Positions 8,669 through 18,300 of a stretch of 32,107 nucleotides of DNA are shown here, piece after piece (within the stretch, counting starts at the first letter, position 1; every line of letters starts with the position of its first letter). Source of the stretch: Candidatus Omnitrophota bacterium (GTDB lineage Bacteria; Omnitrophota; Omnitrophia; Omnitrophales; Aquincolibacteriaceae); assembly GCA_023247055.1 (NCBI GenBank), contig JAHFHF010000004.1, forward strand, positions 58,842-90,948, given 5' to 3'. Position numbers and translations under genes: made by a program. The notes beneath the pieces are model-generated. The model worked only from the letters and a program-made list of their open reading frames with translations, had not been told where the DNA came from and did no database searches.

Positions 8669-9780
8669 GGGAGATCCAGATGATTGAGCGCGGAGGCTTT
8701 GACCTCATCCAGCCGCGCTGCGATTTTTATTTTAAAACCCGCATCCGTAAGGACCTTACTCATAAGATCTTGCAGCGCATTCGGATTTTCGTTTAGCAAT
8801 AAAAGTTCCTCAGCGCCGAACAGCTGATATAAACCGCGGAATTTGGCGTTATACTCGCGGCCCACCGGAGGAACCCATTGGCTGAACGCCGCAACCGCCA
8901 GATGCATTCTTCCGGTGATGACCATATCCAAATGAGCGCACAAACCACGGAGGGCCCGCGCATTCAAAAACTCCAGGGCCAAAAAATAATCCGGATTTAA
9001 AGTCAGCCGGCCGCACAGAGTTTTAATTAGCCCTGCCTCATCATAATTTTTACGGTTGTCATGGGGAATAAAAATAAAGGCGGTTTGCGTACTGGCATTG
9101 ATTAGTCCGGCAAGCAGTGCCGGAGCAAATCCATGAGGATTGATTCCCACCACTTTTCTCCCCTGTTTTTTATGGTTCTCAATCCATCTCAAAATATTTA
9201 CAGGGACAGGCCCCGGCTTCAATAAAAAAGCGATGTCGGCTGCAAAATCCGCAGGCACTCCGACGGCTTTGCTAAAACGATCCAGACTCAACTTGTCGCG
9301 CAGCGACAAAGAGACGCCTTGTTCGTAAAAACGGCGCATTTGCTGCAGGATAGGCGCTTCAACCTTTTCACGAAAGCTGAAGTTGGTAAGTTTTGCAGGC
9401 ACGCCGGCAGCGGCGGCCGCGTTAAGATACGCGCAGCGGTCAAGCGCGCCTTGAACACCGAAAGCTCCATCTGCCGTGTCGGCACCGAACCAATAAACCC
9501 TTTGATACTTTCTCAGCGTTGCGGCATTCAGGGATGCAAGACGGATTAGGCGGATTTTTTCTGCGGCTGCAAAATGCCATCCCGGATGGGCGGGCTCGGC
9601 TGCGGCTAAATGAATCTCAGCCGCACCGCCTTTCATTTTGAGCAGGTCCATGGCGGAAAGCACAATCGCTTCGTCCCCGCCGCTTCCGGGAAAGCGCGGC
9701 GACGGCGGAATAATTAAGAAAGCCGGTTTTCTTTTTTTAAAAAACCACACGGTTTCTTCCAAAAGTCTTCCCCAGCGCAT
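8665..9780 (-). CDS. polysaccharide pyruvyl transferase-family protein
   Basis: The 371-aa protein resembles the CsaB/WcaK-type pyruvyltransferase family, which adds ketal pyruvate to cell-wall or exopolysaccharides. Visible signatures are an N-terminal FPGSGGDEAIVLSAMDLL, a central SLRDKLSLDRF and VVGINPHG, and the C-terminal MVITGRMHLAVAAF plus EYNAKFRGLYQLFG. The GRMHxA motif is the best family marker. The ATG at 9780 overlaps the upstream hydrolase gene by 67 bp; a TTG (codon 7) or GTG (codon 11) inside would shorten this, and no good Shine-Dalgarno decides it. It is coupled downstream to the GT4 gene. Confidence 0.86.
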   Translation of the reverse strand: MRWGRLLEETVWFFKKRKPAFLIIPPSPRFPGSGGDEAIVLSAMDLLKMKGGAAEIHLAAAEPAHPGWHFAAAEKIRLIRLASLNAATLRKYQRVYWFGADTADGAFGVQGALDRCAYLNAAAAAGVPAKLTNFSFREKVEAPILQQMRRFYEQGVSLSLRDKLSLDRFSKAVGVPADFAADIAFLLKPGPVPVNILRWIENHKKQGRKVVGINPHGFAPALLAGLINASTQTAFIFIPHDNRKNYDEAGLIKTLCGRLTLNPDYFLALEFLNARALRGLCAHLDMVITGRMHLAVAAFSQWVPPVGREYNAKFRGLYQLFGAEELLLLNENPNALQDLMSKVLTDAGFKIKIAARLDEVKASALNHLDLP

Positions 9781-10499
9781 TCCGGGAGGTTATTGTGGCC
9801 GGCATGCGGCACACTGAAAAATTCTTTGGGCTGCGGGGCTTCGCCAAAAAGACGCTGCCCCATGGCATAGGGGCAGGTGGCGTCATCCGTTCCATGAATC
9901 ACAAAAAGCGGGGCTTGAATTTTTGCAATCTGGCCCAGATTGTCAAAACGGAAATCTTTCAAGAGCGATTCCGTCATGAATTTGGGCAAAGCCGGATAAT
10001 GAATCGCGGCCAAATCCGTAAAGGCCGTAAATGGCGCTTCCAAAACAAGCCCGGCTGTTTTATGTTTAACCGCAAGCCGGACGGCCGGATGACTGCCGAG
10101 CGATTCGCCGTACAAGATGACAGGGACAGGTCCGCGCGAGCCCCTGTTTATGAGCCAATCCAATCCGGCTTGGGCGTCCCGAACAATGTCATCCCCCTGC
10201 TGGATTGCGCCCCCGCTCTGGCCATAACCCCGGTAATCGATCAGCAGCACGCTGATGCCGCGTTTGACCCAGCCTGTGACTTTGTGAACGCGGCCGGAAA
10301 TATTCCCGGCATTGCCGTGCAGAAAAAGCAGCGCCCCTTTGTTTTCACGCGCCTGAAAATACCAGCCGTGCAGTTTGACGCCGTCCGCGCTCATCGGAAA
10401 TACGTCCTCTGCTGTAAGCCCGTAGTCGCCGGGCCGCTCAATGATCTCTTTGTCCGGAAAAAATAAAAGCGACGTAATCATAGGTCTATCTATCGGCAT
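9714..10499 (-). CDS. alpha/beta hydrolase (BEM46/ABHD13-like)
   Basis: This 261-aa serine hydrolase has a complete triad: S133 in YGESLG, D205 in HGTDDATCP and H235 in PHAGHNN. The oxyanion loop is LHGNAGN. The overall pattern (upstream SADGVKLHGWYF, then IDYRGYGQSGG) matches the BEM46/ABHD13-like group. No signal peptide is obvious, and the substrate is unknown. GAGGA lies 4 nt before the ATG. It heads the hydrolase-pyruvyltransferase-GT4 set and is divergent from mutY, with about 50 bp between the starts. Confidence 0.92.
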   Translation of the reverse strand: MPIDRPMITSLLFFPDKEIIERPGDYGLTAEDVFPMSADGVKLHGWYFQARENKGALLFLHGNAGNISGRVHKVTGWVKRGISVLLIDYRGYGQSGGAIQQGDDIVRDAQAGLDWLINRGSRGPVPVILYGESLGSHPAVRLAVKHKTAGLVLEAPFTAFTDLAAIHYPALPKFMTESLLKDFRFDNLGQIAKIQAPLFVIHGTDDATCPYAMGQRLFGEAPQPKEFFSVPHAGHNNLPECAGEDFWKKPCGFLKKENRLS

Positions 10500-10549
10500 A
10501 CTGTCCTCAGCACTTGCGCGCTGACGGACGCGCGGATAAGATACACGGC

Positions 10550-11596
10550 ATGCCTTCCAATGCCCATTCCGTCCGTCAAAAATTGCTAGCCTGGTATCGC
10601 AAAAATGCCCGCGACCTGCCGTGGCGGCACACCCGCGATCCTTACAAAATTTGGGTTTCTGAAATCATGCTCCAGCAGACGCAAGTGCAAACGGTGATTC
10701 CCTATTACAAGCGCTGGCTGACGCGTTTTCCCACACTGGCCTCGCTGGCTGACGCGCCACTCGATGAAGTCATGAAATACTGGGCCGGGCTGGGCTATTA
10801 CCGCCGCGTCAAAATGCTGCATGCCGCAGCCAAGTTTGTGCGGCAGGAACTTGCCGGAAAAATCCCAGCAGATCCCGAAGGCCTGCTCAAAATACCCGGC
10901 ATCGGCCGGTACACGGCCGGCGCCATTGCCAGCATTGCCTTTCAAAAACCGGTGCCGTTGGTGGATGGCAATGTGATCCGCATTCTTACCCGGCTCTATG
11001 CCATCAAAAAAGATGTGGGCCGCACAGATACGCTCAAAGCTATCTGGGACTTTGCCGCAGGACTTGTGCCTGACCAGCATGCCGGCGATTTTAATCAAGC
11101 CATGATGGAACTCGGCGCAATCCTCTGCCTGCCCAACAATCCGGCCTGCCTGGTCTGTCCGGTATCTTCCGAATGTAAGGCCCGGGCCTTGGGCCATCCT
11201 GAAAAGTTTCCGGTCAAACTCCAGAAAGAAAAACTGCAAAAATTGAACACCGCTGCCTTAATCTTGAAAAATCCGCGCAACGAAGTCTTGATCGGACAGC
11301 AGCCGCACGCCGCGCGCTGGGGCGGGCTGTGGATGTTTCCATTCGGAGCGTCCCTTCAGGAAGTGGCCGGTCGTTTTAAGATTCAACAGTTGCCGGACGC
11401 GCACTGCCTTGAAATCAAACACGGCTTTACGAAATATTCCATCCGGCTGAGCGTCTTTGAAGCCCGCCTGCCGGCCAAATCCGCACAAAAACTTGCGCTG
11501 CCCGGGCACCGTTGGACGCCCATCTCGCGGCTGGATCAATTTGCCTTCCCTTCACCCCATAAGAAAATTGCCGATTATCTTGCGGAGAAAAATTAA
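10550..11596 (+). CDS. mutY: A/G-specific adenine glycosylase
   Basis: This 348-aa base-excision repair enzyme removes adenine mispaired with 8-oxoguanine. Its catalytic core has E38 in SEIMLQQTQ, a helix-hairpin-helix LLKIPGIGRYTAGAIA, and the catalytic D139 in PLVDGNVIRIL. The [4Fe-4S] ligands are C193, C200, C203 and C209 with the exact MutY/EndoIII spacing (C-x6-C-x2-C-x5-C). A C-terminal NUDIX-like domain, used for 8-oxoG recognition, follows from about residue 225. Length is close to E. coli MutY (350 aa). The ATG at 10550 gives the family's N-terminus; a TTG at 10514 would add 12 residues. Its TAA overlaps the ATG of the next gene. Confidence 0.96.
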   Translation: MPSNAHSVRQKLLAWYRKNARDLPWRHTRDPYKIWVSEIMLQQTQVQTVIPYYKRWLTRFPTLASLADAPLDEVMKYWAGLGYYRRVKMLHAAAKFVRQELAGKIPADPEGLLKIPGIGRYTAGAIASIAFQKPVPLVDGNVIRILTRLYAIKKDVGRTDTLKAIWDFAAGLVPDQHAGDFNQAMMELGAILCLPNNPACLVCPVSSECKARALGHPEKFPVKLQKEKLQKLNTAALILKNPRNEVLIGQQPHAARWGGLWMFPFGASLQEVAGRFKIQQLPDAHCLEIKHGFTKYSIRLSVFEARLPAKSAQKLALPGHRWTPISRLDQFAFPSPHKKIADYLAEKN

Positions 11597-12408
11597 TGCG
11601 CGCGCTTCCGCTTGAGAATTTCTGGCAGGCACAGGGCGCGCACTGGATCGAAGAACAGGGTTGGAAAATTCCCGCCTCGTTTGCCGGCGCTGAACTGGAA
11701 CGCGCCAGCCTGACTCAGACATGCGGACTGACCGATCAATCGCACCGCGGCAAAATCCTCGTCACGGGCAATGACCGCACGGCATTTTTAAACAATATGC
11801 TGACCAATGACATACGCGCGATAGCCGACGGCAGCGGCAAACGCACCTTACTGCTTTCCGCGCAAGGCAAATGCCTGGCGGATTTCAGGGTTTTTGCATT
11901 CGAAAATTCCCTGCTCTTGGATACCGAACCGGGCCTGGCCGCTGATGCTATAAAACTCTTGGCTAAATTCATCATTACCGATGATGTTATTTTGAATGAC
12001 AATACCTTTGACATGATTCATCTGAGTTTCGACGGACCGCAAAGCCCGGCTTTGTTTTCAAAACTCAAGGCCTTATTTACTTTCGGACACACGGCTGTGC
12101 TGGACAGACATGCATCGCTCTCCGGTATGCCCGCTGTTCATCTTTTCATTCGCACCGGCGATACCGCAGCAACGGCAGAAAAGCTAAAAATCTTGGACCT
12201 TACACTTTGCGGCCATGCCGCGTTTGAACAGGTGCGGCTCGCGCAAAGAATTCCGCGTTTTAAAATTGATTTTGATGAGAACTGGTTTTTAAATGAGACA
12301 GGGCTGGACAAAACGGCGGCAAGCGAAACAAAGGGCTGCTATCCGGGACAAGAAGTCGTCGCCAAGATCAACACCTACAAAAAAATGGCGCCGCGGATCT
12401 TTAAGTAG
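11596..12408 (+). CDS. ygfZ: YgfZ/GcvT-like folate-binding protein, C-terminally shortened
   Basis: The 270-aa protein belongs to the YgfZ (IBA57-like) family, which uses folate to help build or repair certain Fe-S enzymes. The N-terminal region has the GcvT-type sequence VTGNDRTAFLNNMLTNDIR and LLLSAQGKCLADFRVF. The diagnostic KGCYPGQEV motif begins near residue 246 with C248. The protein ends only about 16 residues after that motif, whereas E. coli YgfZ (326 aa) continues into a C-terminal barrel. The truncation occurs exactly where the convergent uppP gene ends (8-bp overlap). The start codon overlaps the mutY stop (TAATG), so the two are coupled; MutY is itself an Fe-S protein. Confidence 0.84.
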   Translation: MRALPLENFWQAQGAHWIEEQGWKIPASFAGAELERASLTQTCGLTDQSHRGKILVTGNDRTAFLNNMLTNDIRAIADGSGKRTLLLSAQGKCLADFRVFAFENSLLLDTEPGLAADAIKLLAKFIITDDVILNDNTFDMIHLSFDGPQSPALFSKLKALFTFGHTAVLDRHASLSGMPAVHLFIRTGDTAATAEKLKILDLTLCGHAAFEQVRLAQRIPRFKIDFDENWFLNETGLDKTAASETKGCYPGQEVVAKINTYKKMAPRIFK

Positions 12409-13183
12409 TGCGGCTGTAGACAAAGAAGAAAAACGCAGCGGCGGCCGCCATGCGGTAAAAGCCGAAGGCTTGAAAACTATGGCTGCGGATCCACCCCAGC
12501 AGCCAGCGGATGCTTAAAATAGCCGTCACGAACGAGACTGCAAAACCGGCGGCCAAAAACCCCCACTGCCCTTGCGAAAAACTCTCCGAATTCTTCAGCA
12601 AGTCCAGTGCGGTTGCGGCCAGCATGGTCGGGACGGCCAGCAGGAATGAAAACTCCACAATCGTCCTGCGTTTAAGCCCCAGCAGCAGGCCGCCGCAGAT
12701 CGTGGCCGCCGCGCGCGAAACTCCCGGAACCATGGCCATAGACTGAAAAACGCCGATCAGCGCGGCCTGTTTGTATGTGATCGACTCCAAATTTTCTACG
12801 CTATTTTCTTTTTCACGGTAGAACCTTTCGAAAACAATCATAAAAATACCGCCCAGAAAAAGCGTCCACAACACCACAGGCTCGCCGTTCAGCATGATTT
12901 TTTTGATGATTTTGTAGAAAACCAATCCCAGCACGGCCGTGGGAATAAAGGCCGCGGCCACCCGGCTTGCGACTTTCCAGCTGCACAAAAGCTGCTTCCA
13001 GTATAAAACCACCACCGACAAAATCGCCCCGAGCTGGATCGCGATTTCAAAGCTGGTCAAAAAATGATCTTGTTCAAGCCCCAGCAGCCGGGCCGTCAAG
13101 ATCAAATGACCGGTGGACGAAATGGGTAGAAATTCCGTTACTCCTTCCACCACCCCTAAAATGACTGATTGTAAAAAATTCAT
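12401..13183 (-). CDS. uppP: undecaprenyl-diphosphatase
   Basis: This 260-aa integral membrane enzyme (BacA/UppP) dephosphorylates undecaprenyl diphosphate so that the lipid carrier of peptidoglycan and polysaccharide precursors can be recycled. The signature EGVTEFLPISSTGHL lies near the N-terminus, and the second active-site motif is PGVSRAAATICGG, with Ala where the usual PGxSRS has its final Ser. About seven or eight hydrophobic segments are visible. A TATACT box (13189-13194) sits 5 nt before the ATG; if it is the -10 element the mRNA would be nearly leaderless, but I see no good -35. Confidence 0.96.
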   Translation of the reverse strand: MNFLQSVILGVVEGVTEFLPISSTGHLILTARLLGLEQDHFLTSFEIAIQLGAILSVVVLYWKQLLCSWKVASRVAAAFIPTAVLGLVFYKIIKKIMLNGEPVVLWTLFLGGIFMIVFERFYREKENSVENLESITYKQAALIGVFQSMAMVPGVSRAAATICGGLLLGLKRRTIVEFSFLLAVPTMLAATALDLLKNSESFSQGQWGFLAAGFAVSFVTAILSIRWLLGWIRSHSFQAFGFYRMAAAAAFFFFVYSRTT

Positions 13184-13239
13184 GCTTGAGTATATCGGCA
13201 GGTTTACACCGGCGGCTTAACAGCTGCCTTTTTCCCTCT

Positions 13240-13415
13240 CCTTCAATAAATTAAGAATCTTGAGTTTGGCGCTTTTCCCTCTACCCTGTGGGGAGAGGGT
13301 TAGGGTGAGGGGAAATTCAAGCGATCAGCCCCCTCATCCTGACCTTCTCCCCCAAGGGGGAAGAAGGAATTCCTGAAAAATGCCAAACTCGAGTTAAGAA
13401 TTATTTTATTAAAGG
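13240..13415. repeat. large imperfect palindrome, MITE-like (176 bp)
   Basis: This holds the first half of the 465-bp gap between uppP and the receiver gene. The ends ccttcaataaa (13240-13250) and tttattaaagg (13405-13415) are inverted copies, and a second inner pair is cttgagtttggcgc/gccaaactcgag. The centre is a G/C-rich inverted pair around ggggagagggttagggtgag and ctcatcctgaccttctcccc. There is no coding potential. The bases 13184-13239 show nothing beyond the possible uppP -10 box. Confidence 0.6.
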
Positions 13416-13424
13416 CTAACGCCG

Positions 13425-13613
13425 TATGCGGTTTCATAAGTCGCTGTAAGTCTAATCAGCGCATCGTCATTGCGGGGAGACTCGCCGCTTTTTGGCGAGC
13501 GACGAAGCAATCTCAAAGGGAGAATGGGATTGCTTCAGCCTCAGAGAGAGCCTTCCTGCTTCGCAATGACGCGCTAACGATTAGGGTTATGAATACTTAT
13601 GAAACCGGCTCTA
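13425..13613. mobile_element. MITE-like element, copy 2 (189 bp)
   Basis: The left end TATGCGGTTTCATAAGTCG and right end ACTTATGAAACCGGCTCTA form imperfect TIRs flanked by TA. The interior carries CGTCATTGCGGGG, a CTCGCCGC/GCGAG hairpin, GAAGCAATCTC, GGGATTGCTTC and CTTCGCAATGACG. It is nearly identical to copy 3 (24915-25105), and its outer ends match copy 1 (3426-3611). It is non-coding. Confidence 0.8.
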
Positions 13614-13637
13614 GTAGAAATTCATGAATTGCCCCTG
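13612..13637. repeat. degenerate copy of the GTAGTGGCAATTCATGAATTGCCACTAC palindrome family
   Basis: The sequence around AAATTCATGAATTGCC directly abuts the right TA of MITE-like copy 2. Compared with the perfect copy at 29361-29388, several bases of the left arm differ. The remainder of the gap to 13648 shows nothing else. Confidence 0.5.
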
Positions 13638-13648
13638 GCACTATGGAT

Positions 13649-14053
13649 TCAGCGTGTTTCCGCAGTTTCAAGCAGTTTTGCGATAAAAGTCTTGAATTCG
13701 TCAATACCGGAGGGTTTTTCGAGATAGAGTTGGGCGCCTAAGCCTATGGCTTTTTCCGCTTGGTGCTCGCCGCTGGCGTGCGAAGCGACGACAATGGGGG
13801 TATTTCGGGCTAGATTTTTTTTCCGGATTTCCAAAAGCGCTTCAAACCCGTTTTTGCGGGGCATGTTGAGATCGATCACGATGCAGTCGAGGCGGGGCCT
13901 TTGCGGACGGTCTAAAAATTCAAGCAGCTGCACACCATCCATCAAAAAAATAATTTCGTGAGGGACACTACAAAGTTCGAACATGCGCTTCAACAAAAAA
14001 TGGAAGTGCGCATCGTCATCGGTAAGCAGGATTGAAAAAGCCGCAGGAGCCAT
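13649..14053 (-). CDS. single-domain response regulator (CheY-like receiver)
   Basis: This 134-aa protein consists of a receiver domain only. It has the acidic pocket (LLTDDD), phosphoacceptor aspartate in IVIDLNMPRKNGFEAL, a small hydroxyl residue in VVASHAS, and the conserved lysine in YLEKPSG. The family resembles the Rcp1-type receivers found beside phytochrome-like or PAS kinases. It starts 31 nt after the histidine kinase stop, so it is probably that kinase's phosphorylation partner. No output domain is present, so it likely acts by protein-protein contact or as a phosphate relay. I see no clear Shine-Dalgarno. Confidence 0.93.
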   Translation of the reverse strand: MAPAAFSILLTDDDAHFHFLLKRMFELCSVPHEIIFLMDGVQLLEFLDRPQRPRLDCIVIDLNMPRKNGFEALLEIRKKNLARNTPIVVASHASGEHQAEKAIGLGAQLYLEKPSGIDEFKTFIAKLLETAETR

Positions 14054-14084
14054 AATATAAAACCGAAGATTAGTCTGCGCCGGG

Positions 14085-15362
14085 TTAAGCGAAGACGGGG
14101 TTGTCTGAAACGACGGGCAGCGAAAAATAAAAGGTGGAACCCTTGCCGATTTTCGAATTGAACCATATTCTGCCGCCGTGAAGTTCGGTTATTTTTTTGC
14201 AAATGGCCAGGCCGATGCCTGTCCCTTCGTATTCATGTTTGCCATGAAGGCGTTGAAAAACTTTGAAAATTTTGTCTGCAAACTGCAGGTCAATACCGAT
14301 ACCGTTGTCTTTGACCCTGAAAATCCATTCATTGCTTTCCCGGCTCACTGAAATCCTGATTTTGACTGCTTCCTGGCGGTATTTCAACGAGTTTGCAATC
14401 AAGTTCTGAAATAACTGGGCCAGCTGCCCCGGATCGCCCTTCACTTCCGGCAGCGGGTCGCAGAGCACTTGCGCGTTCGTTTCGCGGATGAACAGGTCCA
14501 AGGCCGTCAGCGCATTTTTTAAAACCATTTCCAGAGCGACGACCTGAAATTTACCGCGCCCGCCAAGCGCTGCATATTCGAGCAATTCTTCGACTAGCTG
14601 CTGGGCGCGAGCCGCGCCCGAACGGATAAATTTAAGAAATGTCCGCGGCTCCTCTTCCAGTTTTTCCTTGGAAGAAAACTCGAGCAGCTCTGCATAACTG
14701 GCGATCATCCGCAAAGGTTCTTTTAAATCATGCGAAGCCACGTAGGCAAATTGCTCCAATTCGAGATTGGACTTCATCAACTGACCGGCGTGTTTTTCAA
14801 GCTGTTCCTGCGCTTCCTTGAGTTCACAGGTTCTTTCTTCGACCCGCTTCTCAAGTTCATCGTACGCTTCTTGAAGTTTGGCTTCCGCCAGTTTGCGCGC
14901 TGAAATGTCAATCATGGCGGTCTGAAAACACTCGGTATAAATTTCAGGGTCAGCGCCGGCGACCGTGGTGAGTTCGACCGCAATGACGTTCTTGCGAAAA
15001 CCCGTCAGAGAAATCTCAGTCGTAATTTTTCCCGTCTCTTTTTTACAACGGTTGAGATGATTCAAAAAGAGTTTTACGTCTTGTTTGACGACATACGGAA
15101 TGAACGGCTTTCCGATCAAACCCACTCGTTCCTGATTTAAAATCCCGGCCGCGGTCAAATTGATTTCCTGAATGCATCCACCGCGGTCAAAGCTGATATA
15201 CCCGATCGGCGCAAAATCAAAAAGCCGGGCATAACGGTCCCGCGACGCCTCCAGTTTTTCGCGCATCTGCCGCAGTTCGTGATTCTGCGCTTGGAGTTCT
15301 TCGCGGTAGGTTTGCAGTTCTTCAACCATGCTCCGCAATTCTTGCTTTGTGTTTTTTGTCAT
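14085..15362 (-). CDS. PAS-domain sensor histidine kinase
   Basis: This 425-aa soluble kinase has no transmembrane segment. An N-terminal coiled coil (residues 5-40) leads into a PAS domain (about 42-155, with YARLFDFAPIGYISFD), then a second coiled coil (160-205). The HisKA domain has phosphoacceptor H211 in FAYVASHDLKEPLRMI, followed by the HATPase domain with the N box NLIANSLKY, G1 DNGIGID, F box FKVFQRLHG and G2 GTGIGLAI. The start at 15362 lies 5 nt after the CheB-CheR stop. The open frame extends 61 codons upstream, but those overlap that gene and do not resemble a kinase. It would phosphorylate the adjacent receiver. Confidence 0.93.
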   Translation of the reverse strand: MTKNTKQELRSMVEELQTYREELQAQNHELRQMREKLEASRDRYARLFDFAPIGYISFDRGGCIQEINLTAAGILNQERVGLIGKPFIPYVVKQDVKLFLNHLNRCKKETGKITTEISLTGFRKNVIAVELTTVAGADPEIYTECFQTAMIDISARKLAEAKLQEAYDELEKRVEERTCELKEAQEQLEKHAGQLMKSNLELEQFAYVASHDLKEPLRMIASYAELLEFSSKEKLEEEPRTFLKFIRSGAARAQQLVEELLEYAALGGRGKFQVVALEMVLKNALTALDLFIRETNAQVLCDPLPEVKGDPGQLAQLFQNLIANSLKYRQEAVKIRISVSRESNEWIFRVKDNGIGIDLQFADKIFKVFQRLHGKHEYEGTGIGLAICKKITELHGGRIWFNSKIGKGSTFYFSLPVVSDNPVFA

Positions 15363-15367
15363 CGATC

Positions 15368-18300
15368 TCACTTTCGGGGCCTCAGCGTCAGCAAAATAAA
15401 AGGGGTCTGCGCGTCTTCTCCCAAAACGCGCGAAGCCGTGAATGAAATTTCTTTCTGTTCCAGGTCCAAAAAGGGCTGGTCGATCGTCACTTCCACGTGG
15501 TCTGCTTTGCCCTGAAAAATCGACTTGAGCTTGGCGCCGTCCCAACGGCCGCTGCCAAGCTGGCTTAAGGATTTCCCCTTGATTTCTTCCTTAGCAATCC
15601 TGAAAGTTTGATAAAAAGCGCGGTTGGCCATTTTGATGTTCAAATCGCGGTCAAGCACCAGCAGGGGCTCTTTAAAGATGCCGAACACCGCTTGGGTGTA
15701 ATTGCGCGTTTCGCGCAGTTCTTCCGAGTGCCGCTTGAGCATGTCGATATCGATAAAGGCGATAATGACGCCGTCGATTTTATTTTCCATGGTTTTATAC
15801 GGCCTCAGACGCATTGAATACCAATGGCCCTGCTTGTCCTGCACCTCAAATTCTTTGACCATCAGCGAATCGATGACCTCCGATACGATTGTTTCGAAAT
15901 TTTCAATCAGTATGTTGGGCTTGATGTCACTGATGGGCCGGCCCACATCGGTCGGAATCAAATTAAGGACTTTTTCCGTCAACGCCGTGAAACGCCGGAT
16001 TCGCAAATCGGGCCCCAGGATGATAATGGGAATATTCACGCTGGCCAGCAGGTTGTTCAAGTCGTTGTTGAGTTGCGAAAGCTCCCAGTTGCGGGTTTGC
16101 AACTCTTCGTTGACGGTCGTCAATTCCTCGTTAGTGGATTGCAACTCTTCCTTGGCCGTGTCCAGTTCCTCGTTCATGCTCTGGAGTTCTTCATTGCTCG
16201 ACTGGATTTCTTCGTTTGCCGATTTGATTTCCTCGTTGACGGCCTGCTGATCCTCAATAATGGTCTGCAAGTAGTCTTTAGTCGCGTCAAGTTCCTGCTT
16301 CAGCCGCACCACTTCATGGCGTCCCGCGTCTTTCTTTTTAGAAACGTCTTTGGGTTTGGACGCTTTGGCCTCAGCCGGCCCGCTGTAAGGAAAAAATTCT
16401 TCGAAGATCACGAGAAAAAACCGCTCCTTAGTCAGGGGGCTTTTGAGCGGAATCACCTCCAGGTTTATTTTCTTGTAATCCCCGTGTTCTTTAAAACGGA
16501 TCTGCTCTTTGCGGAAGGGAATGTCTTCGCGTTTAGCTTTCGTAAAAGCGTTCCGCAGTTCGGGCAGCAGGCCTTCACGCACCATGTTATAAAGATTCAG
16601 GTCGGGCGATCCCGGCGGATGCTCCAGATAATCCTTGGTGCTTCCGCGAAAATGGATGACGTGCAGCGCATCATTGACAATCACACCTGCCGGAGCATAG
16701 CGCGCCAAAAGAATCCGGTCGGCTTCGCGGCGCACATCGAAACTTTTGCCTTCCTCTTCCGCTGCGCCGGCGCTTTTCTTGCTGTCGCGGTCAAAAATAC
16801 CGGCATCGCCTTTAGAAAACGACAGGCTCAGCGGCGCATGGATGGATTTCTTTGAATAAATTTTATGTTTTTTATCTTCATGGGAAAAAAGGTCAGAGAA
16901 ACTGCCGATCGTCTCGGAATTTCCGAGCACTAAAAAACCGGCCGGCTTCAGCGCATAATGAAAAACGGACAGGGCCCTTTTCTGCAGAATCTGTCCCAGA
17001 TAAATCAAAAGATTTCGGCAGGTGATGATGTCCATTTTTGAAAAAGGCGGGTCTTTGGCCACATTCTGCCGCGAAAAAATGCACAGGTCGCGGATGCGTT
17101 TGACGATTTGATACCCGCCGCCGGCTTTCACGAAATAGCGCTTCAGAAGAGAAGCCGGCACATCCAATGAAATGCTTTCCGGGTAAACGCCGCGGCGCGC
17201 TTTTTCCAAAGCGGCCTCATTGATGTCTGTGGCAAAAATCTGAATCGGCACTTCTGATGACTGCTGCGCTAAATATTCCACCAGCGCAATCGCCATCGAA
17301 TAAGCCTCCTCGCCCGTGGAACAACCCGGCACCCAAATGCGGATGGGCTCATCCGTCGGAATACCTGGCCGCACGAGGCGCGAGAAAACCTTTTTTTCCA
17401 GCGCTTCGAATGTTTCGGGGTCGCGGAAAAAAGAAGTCACGTTGATTAGAATGTCTTGATAGAGCGCAAGCACTTCCTCGCGTTTTTCACGCAGAAATTG
17501 AATATAATCATCCAGCTTCTCGAGTTTCTGCAGCATCAGGCGCCTGAGAATACGCCGGCGCACCGTGGTGTGTTTGTAATGGGTAAAGTCGACTCCCGTC
17601 GCTCCCCTTAAAAGGGCAAAAATCTTGGAAAACGCTTCCTGCTCCTGCGCGGAAGGCTGCCCGTCTTCTTTGTCTGCGCCGCTTTCTTTTTCAGATCGCA
17701 GCCGGCCCACGTAAGGATGCCGCGCAATCCGGCCGATTTCTTCGGCGATCCTGGCCGGCGGCAGCACAAAATCAACACAGCCCGTCGCAATCGCATTGCG
17801 GGGCATACTGTCGTATTTCGCCGATCTTTCTTCCTGGGCAAAGGTAATGCCGCCCTCTTCCTTGATGGTTTTGATGCCCAAGGCGCCGTCAGAAGCCGTA
17901 CCTGAAAGCACGATGCCGATCGCCTGGCTGCCCTGGTCTTGGGCCAGCGAACGGAAAAAAGAATCAATGGGCCTGTCCTTCGCAGACGGCGCGCCGCGGG
18001 GCGAGAGTTTTAAGACGCCGCGCGAAAGAATCATTTTGACATTCGACGGCATGACATAAATACGGTTGGGTTCGAGGCGCATGCCGTTTTTGACTTCAAT
18101 CACCGGCATCGCAGTCGTGCGCGCAAGCAGCGTGGTCAGCATGCTCTCGTGATGAGGGTCTAAGTGCTGGACAAAAATGAAGGCCATGCCCGTGTCCTGC
18201 GGCAGACTTTTAAGCACACGTGTAAAAGCTTCAAATCCCCCGGCCGACGCCCCGATGCCCACCACGGGGAAAAAATCTCTCAAAGACGTTTTGTGAGTTG

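Noticed and set aside
10121..10134. ACAGGGACAGGTCC in the hydrolase gene, identical to 23602-23615
   Set aside because: In the hydrolase it encodes an ordinary GPVPV stretch without an inverted partner; chance is likely.
15363..15545. 61-codon upstream extension of the histidine kinase
   Set aside because: It overlaps the CheB-CheR gene end, and a Shine-Dalgarno-like GTGAG precedes the ATG at 15362.
15824..16855. 343-codon plus-strand frame opposite the CheB-CheR fusion
   Set aside because: It is antisense to a clear 1003-aa gene with complete domains, and its translation shows no recognisable motif.
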